42,147 nucleotides of DNA from Streptomyces acidicola (GTDB lineage Bacteria > Actinomycetota > Actinomycetes > Streptomycetales > Streptomycetaceae). Position 1 is the stretch's first letter. Each line of letters starts with the position of its first letter. The DNA is taken from positions 1 to 42,147 of the forward strand of contig NZ_VMNX01000062.1 in NCBI RefSeq assembly GCF_009377235.1. Direction: 5' to 3'. The notes under the pieces are model-generated. The model saw only the letters and a program-made list of their open reading frames with translations, was not told the DNA's origin and made no database searches. The translations under genes and the position numbers were made by a program. This document shows positions 19,001 through 31,000 of this stretch, piece by piece.

Positions 19001-22000
19001 AGCCGCCACACGCCGCGCAGCCCCTGGAAGGCGGGCCCGTAGTCGAGTCCGGCACGGGCGTAGCGCTGGTAGATGTCGCTCACGTCGACCTCGGTGGCGC
19101 CGGCGGGCGGCCACTCAGTGGTGTCGGGCGGGGCCGGGGTGGCGGGGTCGCGGGAGAGGACGCCGGTGGCGTGCAGTTGCCAGGGGGCGTCGCCGCGGGC
19201 CGGACGGGAGTGGAACCGTATGCCGCGCCGGCCCTCCTCGTCGGCCGCGTCGACCCGGGCCTGCACCTGGACGGCACCGCGTTCGGGCAGGACGAGCGGG
19301 GCGGCGATGGTGAGTTCGTCGACCCGGCCGCAGCCGGCGGCGTCACCCGCGCGGACGGCGAGTTCGAGGAATCCGGTGCCGGGGAAGAATACGGCGCCGG
19401 ACACACGGTGTTGTCCGAGCCAGGGCTGTGCGGACAGCGACAGCGTGCCGGTGAGGACCAGGTCGCCGGAGTCGGCGACGGTGACGGCGGCGCCGAGCAG
19501 CGGGTGCCCGGTGGCGTCGAGGCCGGCACCGGACACGTCGGTGGTCACGGCCCCGGCGGTGGGCCAGTACCGCTGCCGTTGGAAGGCGTACGTGGGCAGA
19601 TCGACGACCCGGGAACGACCGGGCCCGGCCGCTGCGGCCCAGTCCACGGGGACGCCGCGGACGAAGGCTTCGGCGAGAGAGGTGAGCACCCGGTCCGTAC
19701 CGTCCTCGCCGCGCCGCAGCGTGCCGACGGCGACGGCGTCGGTGCCGGCCGCCTCGGCGCACGACTGGACGGCGCCGGTGAGCACGGGATGCGGTCCGGA
19801 CTCGACGAATCGTGTGCAGCCCTGTTCGAGCAGCGCGTGCACCGCGTCCGCGAATCGCACCGTCCGGCGCAGGTTGCGGTACCAGTACTCGGCGTCCATA
19901 GCGGCGGTGTCGAGGCGTTCGCCGGTGACCGTGGACAGCAGCGGGATCCGCGGGGCGCGGGGGGTGAGGGGCGCGAGGTCGGTGAGCAGGTCGGCGTGCA
20001 GGTCCGCGACGTGGGCGGAGTGGGAGGCGTAGTCGACGGCGATGCGCTTGACGCGGACGCCGTCGTCGGTGAGCCGGCCGAAGAACTCGTCGAGCGAGGC
20101 GGCGTCGCCGCTGACGACGACGGCGTCGGGGGCGTTGACCGCGGCGAGGGACAGCCGCCCGTCCCAGGCGGCGATGAGGGGTTCGACGTCGGCGGCGGGC
20201 AGCGGGACCGCGATCATGCCGCCGCGTCCGGCGAGCCGGCGGGCGATGGCCCGGCTGCGCAGGGCCACGACGCGGGCGCCGTCGGTCAGGGACAGCGCAC
20301 CGGCGACGACGGCTGCGGCGATCTCGCCCTGGGAGTGTCCGACGACCGCGTCCGGGGTGACGCCGTGCGCCTCCCAGACCGCGGCGAGCGCGACCATGAC
20401 CGCCCAGGTGGCCGGTTGGACGACGTCCACGCGCTCCAGCGCGGGGGCACCGTCGACGCCGCGCAGAACGTCGGTGAGGGACCAGTCGGTGAATTCGGCG
20501 AGCGCGGCGGAGCACTCGGCGATGCGCGCGGCGAACACCGGGGACTCCTCCAGCAGCCGGGCACCCATGCCGGCCCACTGCGCGCCCTGCCCGGGGAAGA
20601 CGAGCACGGTACGGCCCTCGCCGTCGGCGGTACCGCGCACGACGCCGGCAGTCAACGCGTCGCCCGCGGCGAGCACGTCCAGTCCGGCGAGGAGGTCATC
20701 GCGGCCCGTGCCGACGACGACCGCGCGGTGCTCGAAGACGGCCCGGTCGGTGGCGAGGGCGTGGGCCACGTCCGCGAGGTCCAGGGCGGGGTCGTGGGTG
20801 ATGCCGTCGGCGAGCGCGGCGGCCTGGCCGCGCAGTGCGGCGGGGGTGCGGGCGGACAGCACCCACGGCAGCGCACGCCCGACCGGCGTCGCGGCGGCCC
20901 CGTTGCCATCCGATGCCGACGGGACGGACTGGACGGCCTGTTCGAGGACGACATGCGCGTTGGTACCGCTGATACCGAACGAGGACACGCCTGCCCGGCG
21001 GGGCCGCCCCGTGACCGGCCAGGGCCGGGCGCGGTCGAGCAGTTCCACCGGGCCCGTCGACCAGTCGACGTGCGACGACGGCGTCTCGACGTGCAGGGTG
21101 GGCGGCAGGGTGCCGTGGCGCAGGGCCATGACGGTCTTGATGACGCCGGCGACTCCGGCGGCGGCCTGAGTGTGCCCGATGTTGGACTTCACGGAGCCGA
21201 GGAGCAGGGGCTGGGCACGCTCGGGCGCCCCGAACACCGCCATCAGGGCCTCGGCCTCGATGGGGTCGCCGAGCGTCGTGCCGGTGCCGTGCGCCTCGAC
21301 GGCGTCGATGTCCGCGGGCGTGAGTCCGGCGGCGCCGAGGGCCTGGCGGATGACGCGCTGCTGGGAGGGGCCGTTGGGGGCGCTGAGCCCGTTGGAGGCG
21401 CCGTCCTGGTTGACGGCGGAGCCACGGACGACGGCGAGGACGCGGTGCCCGTGCCGTTCGGCGTCGGACAGCCGCTCCACGACGAGGACTCCGACGCCCT
21501 CGGACCAGCCGGTGCCGTCGGCCGCGTCGGAGAACGCCTTGCAGCGGCCGTCCCCGGCGAGGCCGCCCATGGCGGTGAAGCCGGAGAAGCTGGAGGAGCT
21601 GGTCATCACGGTGACGCCGCCGGCGAGGGCGAGTTCGCATTCGCCGCCGCGCAGCGCCTGGGCGGCCAGGTGCAGGGAGACCAGGGAGGAGGAACAGGCC
21701 GTGTCGACGGTGGCCGCGGGCCCCTCCAAGCCGAACACGTAGGCGATACGGCCGGAGATGACGCTCGCCGCGAGGCCGGTGCCGAGGTGGGTCGCCAAGT
21801 TCTCGGCGGTCCCGGCGGAGCGGGAGACGAGTTCGGCGTAGTCCTGGCCGTTGGTGCCGACGAAGACGCCGGTGCGGCTGCCGCGCAGGGTGTGCGGGTC
21901 GATGCCGGACCGTTCGAACGCCTCCCAGGTCGTCTCCAGCAGGACGCGCTGCTGCGGGTCCATCGCCAGGGCCTCGCGCGGGCTGATGCCGAAGAACTCC

Positions 22001-25000
22001 GGGTCGAAGTCGGCGACGTCGCCGAGGAATCCGCCCTCCGCGGTGGCGCTGTGGCCGCGGCCCGCCCCGGCGAGGACGTCGAGGTCCCAGCCGCGGTCGG
22101 TGGGGAACGGGCCGATGGCGTCCCGGCCGCCCGCGACCAGCTCCCACAGGTCCTCCGGGGACCGGACGTCGCCGGGGAAGCGGCAGGCCATGCCGACGAT
22201 CGCGAGGGGTTCGTCGGGGGCGGCCCCACCGGTCGGCGGCGGCACGGCCGCGGCGACCGGCTCGCCGAGGAGCGTGTCGAGGAGATGCTCGGCGAGGGTG
22301 CGGGGCCGCGGGTGGTCGAAGAGCAGACCGGCGGGCAGCGGCAGGCCGGTGACCCGGGCCAGCCGGGTGCGCAGCTCCATCGACGTCAGCGAGTCGAACC
22401 CGAGGTCCTGGAAGGGCTTGTCCGGCCGGATCGCGGCGGGGTCGGGGTGGGCGAGGACGGCGGCGGCCTGGGTGCGCACCAGGTCGAGCAGCAGGGGCAG
22501 CCGCTCACCGGGGACCGTGGTGTGCAGCCGGTCCCGCAGCGCGCGGCGGGCTTCCTCACCGGCGGAGCGTGAGGTGCGGGCGGTGCGCAGGGCTTCCCGG
22601 CCGGCCGGGAGGGCGGCCAGGGCGGGCGACGGGCGGAGGCTGAACAGCGCTTGGAGGAACGGCGGATGCTGGAGGTCGGCGACCACGGTGACGGGGTGCG
22701 GTTCGGCGACCAGTTCGGCGAGCGCGGAGAGCGCCGCGACCGGGTCCAGGGCCTGTGTCGAAAGTGGGGTCGTCCGCCCGAAGGGCGGGCCGGGCGGCGG
22801 CGATGGGGGTCCCCCCGCGCGAGCTCCGGTTCGAGCGTGGGGGAGCGTGCTCTCGGCGTGCCGGGCGGAAGACCCCGTTGATGGACCGGACGTACTTGGG
22901 CCTTCGCCCGGTGCGGCGAGTAGGGGTACCTCCCACGCCCTTGAGGCAGAGGGGGAGCGTTCCGGGCGCCGCCCGGCAGGCGCCACTTTCGACACAGGCC
23001 CTAGCAGTGCGTCGCCGGAAGGCCGCTCCGCGACCTGGACTCCGGCGGCCATGCCTGCGCCGTCCCAGGCACCCCAGGCGACGGACGTGGCGGGCAGGCC
23101 CTCGGCCCGACGGCGCTGGGCGAGCGCGTCCAACACCGTGTTGGCCGCCGCGTAGTTGCCCTGACCCGGGTTGCCCACCGCCCCGGCCACCGACGAGAAC
23201 AGCACGAACGCCGACAGGTCGTGCTCACGGGTCAACTCGTCCAGCAGAAGCGCGGGTTGGACCTTCGCGTGGAAGACGTCCGTGAACCTTTCGGGGGTCA
23301 GCCCGTCCAGCACGGCGTCGTCGAGGATGCCGGCGGCGTGAATGACGGCGGTCAGCGGCACGTCGGCCGGGATCGCCTCCAGCGCGGCCGAGAGCTCCGC
23401 GCGGTCGGCCGAGTCGCACGCGGCGATGGTCACGCGTACCCCGAGCTCTGCCTCCAACTGCTGTGCTCCGGGCGCCTGTCGGCCACGCCGACTGAGCAGC
23501 AGCAGATGCTCGGCACCGTGCTCGGCGGCCCACCGGGCCACATGCCCGCCCAGCGCACCCGTGCCACCCGTGATCAACACCGTCCCGGACGGCTCCCACA
23601 CCGGAGCCTCCTCCGCACCCGGCGCCGGCACGAAACGGCGACCCAAGACACCGGCGCCGCGCACGGCGACCTCGTCCTCGTCACCGGGAGCGGCGAGGAA
23701 GGCGGTGAACCGGCGCAGTGCGGCGTCATCCGGCTGCGCCGGCAGGTCGATCAACCCGCCCCACCGGTCCGGGTACTCCAGAGCGGCGACCCGCCCGAGC
23801 CCCCACAGGGCAGCCTGCGACGGATCGACGGGTCCCTCACCGGAACCGGCGGTGGTGACGGCGCCACTGGTCACCGACCACACGGGCGCGTTCAGACCGG
23901 CGTCGTCAAGGGCCTGGAGGAGCAGAACCGTCGCGGGCAGGCCGGCGGGCACGTCGCCGGAGAGCGTGGTGGTGTCGGCGGCCAGCAGGGAGACGACGCG
24001 GGTGACGGGGTCGGCCGTCGCGAACTGCCTCAGCTGAGCGGCGAGTTCATCACGATCAGTGGTGTCCGCGACGAGCAGCGCGGTGTCCGGGCCGAGCGCG
24101 TCCGTGACGGCGCGGGCCCAGGGCGCGGCGGCCTGGTCGGCGGGCAGGACCGCGAGCCAGGTGCCTTCGCGGCGACCGGCTGCCGTGGCGGTCAGCGGCT
24201 GCCAGGTCTCACGGTGACGCCAGGAGTCGACGGTCGTACGCACCCGGCTGCGGCTTCGCCAGGAGGACAGCGCGGGGACGATCGCGTCGAGCGCGTCGGG
24301 AGCCACATCGAGGCGCCCGGCGAGGGCGGTGATGTCCGCGCGCTCCACGGCGGCCCAGAACTCGGCGTCCGCTCCGGAGCCCTGCGGTACCGGTTCGGCG
24401 GCCTCGGGCCAGTACCGGTCCCGCTGGAAGGCGTACGTGGGCAGGTCGACGCGGCGCGCGCCTGTGCCGGTGAAGTAGGCGGGCCAGTCCACGGGAACGC
24501 CGGTGGTGTGGAGCCGGGCCAGCGCGGTCACGGCCTCCGCCTCCTCGTCCTGGTCCCGGCGCAGCAACGGCACGGCCTCGACGGCGTCCGGCACGCTCTC
24601 CCCGACCTGCGGGGTGAGAACGGCGTCCGGACCGATCTCCAGGTAGTGCCGCACACCCGCGTCCCCGAGCGCCCGCAGCCCGTCGCCGAACCGCACGGTC
24701 TCCCGAACGTGACGGACCCAGTGCTCGACGGAACGCGCGTCACCGCCGGCCAGGTTGGAGACCAGACGCAAGGTGGGCTCGCCGAAGGTCAGCCCGGCGA
24801 GGGCGGTGCGGAAGTCGTCGAGCATCGGGTCCATCAGCGGCGAGTGGAAGGCGTGGCTGACCGAGAGACGCGTGTGCCGCCGCTCCCCCAACGCCGCCAA
24901 CACCGTCTCGACGCCCTCCTCGGCACCCGAAAGCACCACGGAACGCGGCCCGTTGACCGCAGCCAACGCCACATCACCGGTCAGATGCGGGAGCACCTCC

Positions 25001-28000
25001 TCCTCGGCCGCCTCCACGGCGACCATCGCGCCGCCCTCCGGCAACGCCTCCATCAACCGCGCCCGCGCCGACACCAACGCGCACGCGTCCGCCAGCGACA
25101 ACACCCCGGCAACGTGTGCGGCCGTGATCTCACCGACCGAGTGACCGGCAACGTACTTGGGCACGACGCCCAGCGACTCGACCAGCCGATACAGCGCCAC
25201 CTCGACCGCGAACAACGCGGGCTGAGCCACACCCGTACGCTCCAACGCCTCCGGGTCCGCACCCCACATGGCCTCCCGCACCCCAGGCGGCAGCTGCCCC
25301 AACACCTCATCAAGGGCCTGCGCGAACACCGCGAACCGGCCGTACAACTCCCTCCCCATCCCCAGCCGTTGAGCACCCTGACCGGAGAACAGGACGGCGA
25401 CCGGGCCGGGTTCAGCAACCGCTCTTGCGGCCTCGGTGAGTCCCTCGGGGGTGGCGAGCAGGACGGCCCGGTGGGGGAAGGCGGAGCGGCCGACGGCCAG
25501 GGAGTGGCCGACGTCCATGGGGGCGTGGTCGCCCGCGTGGGCGCGGATCCGGTCGAGCTGGGCGTCCAGCGCGGCCTCACCGGTGGCGGTGACGGGCCAC
25601 GGCACCACGCGCGGGGTGACGGTGACCGTCTTCTGCTCCTCGGCCTCGATCTGCGGGGCCTGCTCAAGAAGGACATGGGCGTTGGTGCCGCTGATGCCGA
25701 ACGAGGACACGCCCATGCGGCGCGGGCGGCCGGTGTCGGGCCAGTCGGTGTTGGCGGTGGCGATCTCGACGCCGCCCACGGACCAGTCGACGTGGGACGA
25801 GGGCACATCGGCGTGCAGCGTGCGCGGGACAACGCCGTGTCGCAGGGCCATGACGGCCTTGATGAGTCCGGCGGCACCGGCCGCGGCCTGGGTGTGCCCG
25901 ATGTTCGACTTCACCGAGCCCAGCAGCAGCGGCCGTTCACGATCCTGACCGTACGTCGCCAGCAACGCCTGCGCCTCGATCGGGTCACCCAGCCGGGTGC
26001 CCGTACCATGCGCCTCCACGGCGTCCACCTCGGCCGGCCTCAACCCCGCCGACGCCAGAGCCTGCCGGATCACCCGCTGCTGCGACGGACCGTTCGGCGC
26101 CGTCAGCCCGTTCGACGCACCGTCCTGATTGATCGCCGAACCGCGCACGGTGGCGAGGACGGGATGCCCATGGCGCACGGCGTCCGACAGTCTTTCGAGT
26201 ACGACCATGCCGACGCCCTCGGACCAGCCGGTGCCGTCGGCGTCGTCGCCGAAGGCCTTGCAGCGGCCGTCCTCGGCGAGGCCGCCGTGGTGACGGAAGC
26301 CCATGAAGGCGGCGGAGGTGGTCATGACCGTGACACCGCCGGCCAGGGCGAGGGAGCACTCGCCGCTGCGCAGTGCCTGCGCCGCCAGATGCAGCGACAC
26401 CAGCGACGACGAGCACGCCGTGTCCACGGTGACCGCCGGGCCCTCCAGGCCGAAGACGTAGGAGAGCCGGCCGGAGATGACGCTGGCCGACAGCATGACG
26501 CCGCGGCCCTCCATGTCCTTGGCGCGGGCGATGAGGTGGTGGTAGTCGACGCCATTGCTGCCGACGAAGACGCCGGTGCGGCTGCCGCGCAGGCTCTGCG
26601 GGTCGATGCCGGACCGCTCGAAAGCCTCCCAGCCGGTCTCCAGCAACAGCCGCTGCTGCGGATCCATGGCGACCGCCTCGCGCGGGCTGATGCCGAAGAA
26701 CTCGGGGTCGAAGTCGGCGGCGTCGTGCAGGAAGCCGCCCTGGCCCTGGATCTCCCAGCCGCGGTCGGTGGGGAAGGCGGTGATGGCGTCGGTGCCGGAG
26801 GCGACCAGCTCCCACAGCTGCTCCGGCGTCCGCACCCCGCCGGGGAAACGGCAGGCCATGCCGACCACGACGACCGGGTCCTCGGTGGTGTCGGCCGGCT
26901 CGGCGGCGAGCAGCGGGCCGTCCGACTCGTCCTGGCTGCCGAGAAGTTCAGCGACAAGATGCTCGGCAAGGGTGCGGGGCCGGGTGAAGTCGAAGAGCAG
27001 GCTGGCGGGCAGGGCGAGGCCCGTGGCGCGGGCGAGCTGGTTGCGCAGCTCCATCGACGTCAGCGAATCGAAGCCGATGTCGTGGAAGGCACGTTCGGCG
27101 TCCACGGCCTCCGGTCCGGCGTGGCCGAGGACGCCGCCGGCGTGGGTGCGCACCAGTTCGAGCAGGAGCGGGACGCGCTCGTCCTCGGGGGCGGCGTACA
27201 CCTTGCGACGCAGCACGGATGCGGCGGAGCGTGTGTCGTCGCGGAGCCTGCGGGCCGCGCTGCGGGCCTCCTCCGCAGTGGGCAGGGCGCTGAGGGCGGC
27301 GCACGGGCGGATACTGAACAGCATCCGCAGGGTGTCCTGCTGCTGGAGGTCGGCGACGACGGTCACGGGGGCGGCGTCGACGGAGAGTTCGGCGAGCACA
27401 CCGAGGGCGAGCCCGGGTTCGAGGGCGGTGGTGCCGGTTTCGCGCAGCGCGTCAGTCAGCGCTGCGGCCATGCCTCCGCCGTCCCAGGCACCCCAGGCGA
27501 CGGACGTGGCGGGCAGGCCCTCGGCCCGACGGCGCTGGGCGAGCGCGTCCAACACCGTGTTGGCCGCCGCGTAGTTGCCCTGCCCCGGGTTGCCCACCGC
27601 CCCGGCCACCGACGAGAACAGCACGAACGCGGACAGGTCATGCTCGCGGGTGAGTTCGTCCAGCAGCAGCGCAGGGCTGACCTTGGCGCGGAACACGGCG
27701 CCGAAGCGGTGCGGGGTGAGGCCGTTGAGCACGGCGTCGTCGAGGACACCGGCGGCGTGGACGACGGCGGTGAGTGGCACGTCGGCCGGTATCGCCTCCA
27801 GCGCGGCGGAGAGCTCGGCGCGGATCGCCGTGTCGCACGCGGCGATGGTCACCCGCGCGCCGAGCGCGGTCAGCTCGGCCTCCAACTCCTCGGCCCCGGG
27901 CGTCTGTCGGCCGCGGCGGCTGAGCAACAGCAGGTGCTCCGCTCCGTGCTGTGCCGCCCAGCGGGCCACATGACCGCCCAGCGCACCCGTACCACCCGTG

Positions 28001-31000
28001 ATCAACACCGTGCCCGACGGCTCCCACACCGGGGCTTCGTCGGCACCCGGCGCCGGAACGAGGCGACGTCCGAAGACACCACCGCCGCGCACGGCGACCT
28101 CGTCCTCCTCGCCTCCACCGGCAAGCTGAGTGGTGAACCGGCGCAGTGCGGCGTCGTCCAGGTGTCCGGGCAGGTCGATCAATCCACCCCACCGGTCGGG
28201 GTACTCCAGAGCGGCGACCCTCCCCAGACCCCACAGTGCGGCTTGCAGCGGCTGCACGGTGTCGTCCGGCGAGGTGGCTACCGCGCCGCGGGTGGCGGCC
28301 CAGATCCGGGTGCGGATCCCGGCGTCGTCCATGGCCTGGAGCAGTACGGCGGTGTCGACGAGGCCGACCGGGACGCTGGTCCAGCGGGTGGCGTCGGTGC
28401 CGGCGAGCAGGGAGAGCACGCCGGTGAAGCGGGTGCCGTCGGCGGTGAGCCGGGACAGTTCCTCGGCGAGTTCACCACGCGCGGGCCGCTTGCCGAGCCG
28501 GACGGACACGGTATCGGGGCCGAGCGCACCGGTCACGGCGTCGAGCCAGGCGCTGTCGGTGTCGGGCCCGTCGGCGGGCAGCACGACCAGCCAGGTGCCC
28601 GACGGTCCGGCGGCTGGTGCCGTGGGCAGCAGCTGCCAGGTCTCGCGGAAGCGCAGGGCGTCGGACAGCGACCGGGCGCGGCGTCTGCTGCGCCAGGCGG
28701 ACAGCGCGGGGACCACGCCGCCGAGCGCCTCGGCGCCGATGTCCAGCCGGGCGGCGAGCGCCGCCAGGTCCTCGCGCTCCACGGCGGCCCAGAACTCGGC
28801 GTCCACGCCCGCACCGTCACCGGACACCACCATGGCATCGGCGGGCTCGGGCCAGTAACGCTCGTGCTGGAAGGGGTAGGTGGGCAGGTCGACGGTGTGG
28901 GCGCCGGTGTCGGCGAAGAGCGCCGGCCAGTCCACGGGGACGCCACCGGCGTGGAGTCGGGCGAGGGCCGTCACGGCGGCCGTCTCCTCGTCGCGGTCCC
29001 GGCGCAGCAGCGGTACGGCGGTCTCGACCAGGGGCGTGAGGACAGCGTCCGGGCCGATCTCCAGGAAGTGCCGCACACCCGCGTCCGCGAGCGCACGGAC
29101 GCCGTCGGCGAATCGCACGGTCTGACGGGCATGCCGAACCCAGTGGTCGGGCGAGGCGAGGTCGGCCGGACGAACCGGCGCTCCGGTGACGGTGGAGACG
29201 ACATCGATGTTCGCCTCGTGGGCGGTGAGCCCGGTGAGGGCGGTGCGGAAGTCGTCGAGCATCGGGTCCATCAGCGGCGAGTGGAAGGCGTGGCTGACCG
29301 AGAGACGCGTGTGCCGCCGCTCCCCCAACGCCGCCAACACCGTCTCGACGCCCTCCTCGGCACCCGAAAGCACCACGGAACGCGGCCCGTTGACCGCAGC
29401 CAACGCCACATCACCGGTCAGATGCGGGAGCACCTCCTCCTCGGCCGCCTCCACGGCGACCATCGCGCCGCCCTCCGGCAACGCCTCCATCAACCGCGCC
29501 CGCGCCGACACCAACGCGCACGCGTCCGCCAGCGACAACACCCCGGCAACGTGTGCGGCCGTGATCTCACCGACCGAATGTCCGGCAACGTACTTGGGCA
29601 CGACGCCCAGCGACTCGACCAGCCGATACAGCGCCACCTCGACCGCGAACAACGCGGGCTGAGCCACACCCGTACGCTCCAACGCCTCCGGGTCCGCACC
29701 CCACATGGCCTCCCGCACCCCAGGCGGCAGCTGCCCCAACACCTCATCAAGGGCCTGCGCGAACACCGCGAACCGGCCGTACAACTCCCTCCCCATACCC
29801 AACCGCTGCGCGCCCTGACCGGAGAACAGAACGGCGAGCGGACCCTCCTGGGCCTCGCCCCGGGCCACCTCGGCCGGCCCGTCACCGGCGGCGACCAGCA
29901 CCGCGCGGTGTTCGAAGGCCGAGCGGGCGGTGGCGAGTGAGTAGCCGACGTCCAGTGCGGGGTGGTCCTGCGCCTGGGCGCGGATCCGGTCGAGCTGTTC
30001 CTCCAGTGCGGCCTCGGTGCGGGCGGAGACCGGCCAGGCGACGATGCCGGGGGGGACGGTGACCTGCCGCGGCTCGGTGGTGGCGGCCGGGGTGTGCTGC
30101 TCGACGATGACGTGGGCGTTGGTGCCGCTGATGCCGAAGGACGACACGCCGACGCGACGCGGGTGCCCGGTGTCGGGCCAGTCGGTGGTGGAGGTGAGGA
30201 GTTCGACGGCGCCCTCGGTCCAGTCGACGTGGCCGGAGGGGCGGGCGACGTGCAGAGTGGGCGGCAGGACGCCGTGTCGCAGGGCCATGACTGCCTTGAT
30301 GAGTCCGGCGGCACCGGCCGCGGCCTGGGTGTGCCCGATGTTCGACTTCACCGAGCCCAGCAGCAGCGGCCGTTCACGATCCTGACCGTACGTCGCCAGC
30401 AACGCCTGCGCCTCGATCGGGTCACCCAGCCGGGTACCCGTACCATGCGCCTCCACGGCGTCCACCTCGACCGGCCTCAACCCCGCCGACGCCAGAGCCT
30501 GCCGGATCACCCGCTGCTGCGACGGACCGTTCGGCGCCGTCAGCCCATTCGACGCACCGTCCTGATTGACCGCGGAGCCCTTCACCACGGCGAGGATGCG
30601 GCGGCCGCCCCGCACTGCGTCCGAGAGTTTCTCCAGTACGACGACACCGATGCCCTCCGACCAGGTGGTGCCGTCGGCGTCGTCGGAGAACGCCTTGCAG
30701 CGCCCGTCGGACGCGAGGCCGCCCTGAACGTCGAAGCCGGCGAAGGCGGCCGGGGTGGTCATCACGGTGACGCCGCCGGCCAGGGCGAGGGAGCACTCGC
30801 CGCTGCGCAGCGCCTGCGCCGCCAGATGCAGCGACACCAGCGACGACGAGCACGCCGTGTCCACGGTGACCGCCGGGCCGACCAGGCCGAGGACGTAGGC
30901 GACGCGCCCGGATATCACGCTGGCGGCGAGGCCGGTGCCGGCGTGCCCGGACAGGTCCTCCTTCGCGGTGTGCACGAGGCGGACGTAGTCCTGGCCGTTG

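Larger units (their letters stand above)
22280..26885 (-). other. PKS module KS-AT-KR-ACP with inserted element (module 2 of terminal PKS)
   Basis: KS about 26885-25670 (Cys 26413-26415). AT about 25405-24580 (GHSVG Ser 25138-25140; HAFHS 24841-24855, malonyl type). KR about 23590-22680 (TGGTGALG, LDD so B type, Tyr 23152-23154), interrupted about 50 residues after the Tyr by an 85-residue insertion of mobile-element origin. ACP about 22480-22280 (GFDSL Ser 22390-22392). All KR catalytic residues lie upstream of the insertion, so activity may survive; the expected outcome is then a beta-hydroxyl. Confidence 0.92.

Noticed and set aside
17212..22572. Long plus-strand open frame opposite the third module of the terminal PKS
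   Set aside because: Same reason: it reads antisense to intact KS, AT, DH, KR and ACP domains.
22748..23002. Inserted 85 residues as an intein or new protein domain
   Set aside because: No splicing motifs; the DNA has perfect terminal inverted repeats and hairpins typical of a non-autonomous mobile element, and the residues look like translated non-coding DNA.
23221..29940. Very long open frame on the plus strand opposite the terminal PKS
   Set aside because: It mirrors the PKS coding frame and has a Gly/Arg/Val/Gln-rich composition with no domain. Such antisense frames are expected in high-GC genes with strong third-position bias.
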